Assembly: GCA_964644605.1 (NCBI GenBank)
Contig: CAZXWS010000018.1
Location: forward strand, 1-24,478
Reading direction: 5' to 3'
From: CAZLAJ01 sp964644605
GTDB taxonomy: Bacteria; Patescibacteriota; Microgenomatia; UBA1406; GWC2-37-13
Length of the DNA: 24,478 nt
Positions 21,700-24,478 of this stretch are shown in pieces. Under the pieces are notes generated by a model, which worked only from the letters and a program-made list of their open reading frames with translations, searched no databases and was not told the origin of the DNA. Position 1 is the stretch's first letter. Each line of letters opens with the position of its first letter. The translations under genes and the position numbers were made by a program.

Positions 21700-23475
21700 A
21701 TGAGAACTAAACTTGGATACAGTATTGGACTTATTTTGGTGTTAACCTTTCTATATACCCGCTATGTAAATTTATCGTGGGGACTTCCCTATCCATTCCA
21801 TCCGGACGAACGTAACATGGCGGTTGCACTGCAGCAACTGCACTGTTCTCTGCCGACGCATGGTGAGGTGTTTAACCTTAAAGAATGCTTTAATCCTCAT
21901 TTTTTTGCCTATGGTCAGCTCCCATTATATATGGGCTATATAATCATCTCGCTGTATCATATGGTCATAATGCCACTTAACTCTCCTCTTTATGGTAAGG
22001 TAACATTTACTGAGGCAACAATTGTGCTTCGACTTATTTCCGTTTTCATGTCTGCAACTACGATACTACTTGGCATATCAATAGTCCAACTCTTTCAGAA
22101 AAAACATAAAAAAATTACTTTTTCATCAATAAGCTTAGCGCTCATTTTTTCCCCTGGCCTTATACAAATGGCACATTTTGGTACTACTGAATCGCTCTTA
22201 ACTTGTTTTTATACAGCTCTTATTTACTTTACCCTCCGCGTGATGAAAATGCCCTCATTTATAAGTAAGTATGTATATTTTGTTGCTTTTATTTGTGGTA
22301 TGGCAGTTGCTACCAAAATTTCAGCCATACTTTTTTTTGGACTACCAACGTTCTATTTTATTTCTCAGCTAAAAACGGAACATATTACGGAAGTATTTTT
22401 CAGAGTTGTATTATTTTCTGTAATAGCAAGTTTTACCGGAATCATATTGTCACCATTTAATATTATTGATCTTCCCAATTTTTTGAGCTCAATGAATTAT
22501 GAATCTGCTGTGGCATTGGGTCAGGTAGATGTGTTTTATACAAAACAGTTCGCCAATACTATTCCTGTTATATATCAGTTTGTAAAAATATTTCCATACG
22601 CGCTAGGATTGCCCGTTGTAGTAGGTTTTATCGCCGGTTTGTTTTTACTTCCCTATTCTAAACAAATGAATTTGCTGCGATTTAGTTTTTTACTATATTT
22701 CTTGCCTACAGCATTTATGTATACGAAGTGGAGTCGTTTTATGGCTCCAGTTTTTCCTGTAATGATTATTATTTCAGTACTCTTTTTACTCAGGGCGTAT
22801 CAATTTATCGAAGAAATGACCCCCAAATCGCGAATTGCTCTTCAAGTACTACACATGGGAGTATTAGGATTGTTTTGCATTAATGGCATTGCCTTTTTAT
22901 CAATTTATATACAGTATGATACACGTTTTCAGGTATCCGATTGGATATATCAAAATTTGTCTCCAGGTACCCAAATGTTAGGTGAGACTGCAAATGTTGT
23001 CGATCTACCGATTACTACTCCGCGTAACCCAAATCCAAAAGTTGGATATCGTGCGATTCCATTTAATTTTTATGACCTTGATAAGGATTCGGCATTACGG
23101 AACGACTTAATAAGTTTAAAAGAAAACTCTGAGTACATACTCATTCCCTCGCGAAGAGTATTTAAAGATTATACCTGTGTCTCAGCAGATAGTGGGACGA
23201 TGCAAAAACGCACGCAACTCAGTGGATATCAAACCAATACTTGTGAACTTCTAAACCAATCATATCCACAGCTCTCTCAATATTATCAGCAATTGTTTAG
23301 TGGCTCTCTGGGTTTTATTACTTTTAAGAAGTTTACTTCATATCCAACGCTCAAAGTATTTGGATATTTATTCACATTTCCTGATGAGGAAGCTGAAGAA
23401 ACATGGACGGTATTTGATCACCCCGTTATTCGTATATATAAACGATTATCTTCAGTTCACTCTGTTTCGTCGTAA
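21700..23475 (+). CDS. GT-C fold membrane glycosyltransferase (GT39/PMT-like)
   Basis: 591 aa. The first helix (about 6-22) is followed by an outward loop with YPFHPDERNMAVALQQ, the acidic 'HPDE' type motif that in GT-C enzymes (PMT, ArnT, PglB-like) lies near the catalytic metal or lipid-phosphate. About 9-10 further helices follow to about residue 405 (including FGTTESLLTCFYTALIYF, AVATKISAILFFGLPTFY and TKWSRFMAPVFPVMII). A soluble extracytoplasmic C-terminal domain (about 415-591) holds two Cys that could pair. It probably transfers a sugar from a polyprenyl-phosphate donor to a surface acceptor. Donor and acceptor are unknown. The 3' end overlaps the convergent 61-aa gene by 19 nt. Confidence 0.88.
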   Translation: MRTKLGYSIGLILVLTFLYTRYVNLSWGLPYPFHPDERNMAVALQQLHCSLPTHGEVFNLKECFNPHFFAYGQLPLYMGYIIISLYHMVIMPLNSPLYGKVTFTEATIVLRLISVFMSATTILLGISIVQLFQKKHKKITFSSISLALIFSPGLIQMAHFGTTESLLTCFYTALIYFTLRVMKMPSFISKYVYFVAFICGMAVATKISAILFFGLPTFYFISQLKTEHITEVFFRVVLFSVIASFTGIILSPFNIIDLPNFLSSMNYESAVALGQVDVFYTKQFANTIPVIYQFVKIFPYALGLPVVVGFIAGLFLLPYSKQMNLLRFSFLLYFLPTAFMYTKWSRFMAPVFPVMIIISVLFLLRAYQFIEEMTPKSRIALQVLHMGVLGLFCINGIAFLSIYIQYDTRFQVSDWIYQNLSPGTQMLGETANVVDLPITTPRNPNPKVGYRAIPFNFYDLDKDSALRNDLISLKENSEYILIPSRRVFKDYTCVSADSGTMQKRTQLSGYQTNTCELLNQSYPQLSQYYQQLFSGSLGFITFKKFTSYPTLKVFGYLFTFPDEEAEETWTVFDHPVIRIYKRLSSVHSVSS

Positions 23476-23642
23476 TCATATCCACCTGCCGCTGGGCTTT
23501 CTTCAAAATAATCATTCCGACCAACATTGCTATATCCTACGGTAAACTCTTCATCGTCGTCATTTAATAATTCCGGCGCGAAGTCTGCATCATCTTCTGT
23601 GTCGTGAATTTTATTTTTAGATTGTTTTTTTTCTCTTGGCAT
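23457..23642 (-). CDS. Small acidic protein of unknown function (61 aa)
   Basis: MPREKKQSKNKIHD begins with a short basic part and then turns strongly acidic (Asp/Glu with Tyr, Gly), ending GGYDYDETE. It is predicted disordered, with no known motif. Support for coding: a strong SD (AAAGGTGGTG, 23651-23660) sits 8 nt before the ATG, and the 13-nt TGAAAGGTGGTGA around it is identical to that of the 21-aa gene. It overlaps the end of the + strand glycosyltransferase by 19 nt. A tail-rich acidic protein could bind basic partners, for example the nearby Lys-rich peptide or ribosomal proteins, but this is speculation. Confidence 0.68.
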   Translation of the reverse strand: MPREKKQSKNKIHDTEDDADFAPELLNDDDEEFTVGYSNVGRNDYFEESPAAGGYDYDETE

Positions 23643-23650
23643 TATTTATT

Positions 23651-23660
23651 CACCACCTTT
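23651..23660 (-). promoter_or_regulatory. Strong Shine-Dalgarno site of the 61-aa gene
   Basis: AAAGGTGGTG on the - strand, 8 nt before the ATG at 23642, complementary to the 16S 3' end apart from one position. It supports the short ORF as a gene. Confidence 0.7.
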
Positions 23661-23706
23661 CAAATTAATATTTATAAATCATTAAATGTATTATTTACTT
23701 CTTATA

Positions 23707-23774
23707 GTAGGGAACGGTCCCCGCAACGTCCCGAGTACTCGGGACTAGACGGGGCACGGCGCAACGTTCCCTAC
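23707..23774. repeat. 68-bp nested GC-rich palindrome (REP/MITE-like)
   Basis: Outer arms GTAGGGAACG (23707-23716) and CGTTCCCTAC (23765-23774) are perfect. Inside, CCCCG (23719-23723) can pair with CGGGG (23750-23754). The centre is a perfect 18-bp palindrome GTCCCGAGTACTCGGGAC (23728-23745). GCAACGT appears twice as a direct repeat (23723 and 23761). The element is far richer in GC than its flanks and encodes nothing. Its GTAGNGA...TCNCTAC ends recall the palindrome inside miaA. Confidence 0.85.
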
Positions 23775-23883
23775 AAAAATCTTGAGTAATTAATTAAGTG
23801 CAAAATATTTCTAATATTTATGCTAAACGCGTACTGTAGTATGGCAATAATAGTTAGGTAAGACGCAGGTAAGAAATAACACA

Positions 23884-23902
23884 ACCCCGCTTGTGGCGGG
23901 GT
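23884..23902 (-). terminator. Intrinsic terminator of the 21-aa gene
   Basis: Perfect 7-bp GC stem ACCCCGC/GCGGGGT with a 5-nt loop, 36 nt after the stop of the 21-codon gene. On the - strand it is followed by TGTGTTATTTCTT, moderately U-rich. It separates the 21-aa gene from the repeat element and the 61-aa gene. Confidence 0.7.
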
Positions 23903-23937
23903 CGGTTAAAGTAAACTTAAATTTGCTTTAGCGAGAT

Positions 23938-24003
23938 TTACTTTCTTTTTTTAGTTGCTTTTTTTACTACTCTTTTTTTAGCTGCTTTCTTTTTTGCTGG
24001 CAT
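23938..24003 (-). CDS. 21-residue Lys/Ala-rich basic microprotein
   Basis: ATG at 24003, stop TAA at 23938-23940. The product has 21 residues, 12 of them Lys or Arg, the rest Ala, Val, Pro, Thr, Met. It starts MPAKKKAAKK. It reads like a fragment of histone-H1-like or other nucleic-acid-binding tails, and in size and charge recalls the ribosomal peptide bTHX (about 25 aa), without recognisable identity. Evidence that it is a gene: SD GAAAGGTGGTGA (core 24011-24019) 7 nt before the ATG, an upstream promoter with a perfect TTGACA, and a GC hairpin terminator downstream. A role binding rRNA or DNA is inferred from composition only. Confidence 0.72.
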   Translation of the reverse strand: MPAKKKAAKKRVVKKATKKRK

Positions 24004-24019
24004 GGAAATCACCACCTTT

Positions 24020-24072
24020 CATCTGAAAAATTATATGTCTAAGTTCATAGTAACAACATTAAATTTCAGATG
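24020..24072. repeat. Inverted repeat flanking the promoter of the 21-aa gene
   Basis: Arms CATCTGAAA (24020-24028) and TTTCAGATG (24064-24072) are perfect 9-bp complements, 35 nt apart. They bracket the -10 box and predicted start. One arm overlaps the -35 edge and the other abuts the SD. Such a pair could be an operator, but it could be chance in AT-rich sequence. Confidence 0.4.
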
Positions 24073-24076
24073 TCAA
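24047..24076 (-). promoter_or_regulatory. Promoter of the 21-aa gene
   Basis: On the - strand a consensus -35 TTGACA (24071-24076), an 18-nt spacer and -10 TACTAT (24047-24052, 4 of 6). The predicted start is near 24040, giving a leader of about 36 nt with a strong SD. It is the only perfect -35 I noticed in the window. The rest of the gap to pyrD (24077-24249) is A/T-rich and shows nothing recognisable. Confidence 0.6.
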
Positions 24077-24249
24077 GCACAATTTTTCTTATGGGAATTT
24101 AAATTAAAAATTAAATATTAAAAATATAAAATATTAGCATATTGCAACAACATAATTTAAATAATTGCCTTATAAAACAATCAATATAAAAAATAATATA
24201 GGATTATAAAAAATGGAGTGTTTTTCGCAAAAAAATTGCAATTTAATTA

Positions 24250-24478
24250 TTAGAATTTGGTTTTTTTTGCTTCGATTCCGCGTGCAGAAGATAATGATTT
24301 AAATCCGTCATTTTCCAGGAGGTAACTCAACTCGTCGTTAATTTGGGCAATAAGCGTAGGGCCCATGTATACCATACCAGTAATGAGTTGTACAAGTGAT
24401 GCACCTAGTTTTATTTTTTTATAGGCATCTTCTGTACTAAATACCCCCCCACACCCAATAATGGTTAATTTTTCTCCA
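24250..24478 (-). CDS. pyrD: Dihydroorotate dehydrogenase, class 2, C-terminal end (partial)
   Basis: Frame open from the window edge to TAA at 24250-24252, 75 residues. IIGCGGVFSTEDAYKKIKLG and ASLVQLITGMVYMGPTLIAQIN match the C-terminal FMN-phosphate-binding part of DHODH ('GVGGI.s..dA...i.aGAslvQlyTg.iy.GP..v..I'). The ending DELSYLLENDGFKSLSSARG is the class 2 (quinone-linked) type. The enzyme oxidises dihydroorotate to orotate in pyrimidine synthesis at the membrane. The N-terminal membrane helix and catalytic Ser are outside the window. Confidence 0.93.
   Translation of the reverse strand, partial: GEKLTIIGCGGVFSTEDAYKKIKLGASLVQLITGMVYMGPTLIAQINDELSYLLENDGFKSLSSARGIEAKKTKF

Overview
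AT-rich chromosomal window, most likely from a Candidate Phyla Radiation (Patescibacteria) bacterium, with Microgenomates as the best guess. The reasons are indirect. rpsF-ssb-rpsR is not followed by rplI (bL9), which CPR genomes lack. There is a Thr/Pro-rich stalk protein with Cys-rich repeats. MiaA, LepA, GyrA and FolD are divergent, with lineage-type insertions or motif changes. Strong Shine-Dalgarno (SD) sites are rare. UGA is used as a normal stop (the FN3-protein gene and folD end in TGA), so this is not a code-25 lineage. No tRNA, rRNA, CRISPR array, transposase or prophage gene was seen.

Layout. The left edge holds the 3' end of pyk and then lepA, both on +. From about 2.2 kb to 21.6 kb every gene is on the - strand. 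Read in transcription order these are: rpsF, ssb, rpsR (replication and ribosome); an unrecognised barrel-sandwich protein; ctp (S41 protease); htrA (S1C protease); a remote DehI-like helical protein; hisS; prfA (lacking domain I); rpmE; rplJ-rplL with a probable L10 leader; gyrB; ppa; gyrA; folD; miaA; and a surface cassette of an O-antigen-ligase-like protein with TPRs, an FN3 protein and a Cys-repeat stalk protein. On the right are a + strand GT-C glycosyltransferase, a convergent 61-aa acidic ORF, a 21-aa Lys-rich microprotein gene with its own promoter, SD and terminator, and the 3' end of a class-2 pyrD.

How the genes fit together. Most are core housekeeping: translation (EF4, L10, L7/L12, L31, S6, S18, RF1, HisRS, MiaA), DNA topology (both gyrase subunits with pyrophosphatase between them), envelope proteolysis (HtrA, Ctp), and cell-surface glycan or protein display at both ends of the - strand block.

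Most interesting signals. (1) Seven genes without an SD have a TATAAT or TACAAT hexamer 6-8 nt before the ATG, the architecture of leaderless transcripts, while three genes with a strong SD have room for a 5' UTR. (2) Several families of palindromic repeats fill the intergenic gaps, and one REP-like palindrome lies in frame inside miaA. (3) RF1 has lost its codon-recognition-distal domain I. (4) Both gyrase subunits carry residues that in E. coli are linked to quinolone resistance. (5) A 21-codon Lys/Ala-rich gene has a consensus -35, a strong SD and a terminator. No obvious defence or mobile system was found.
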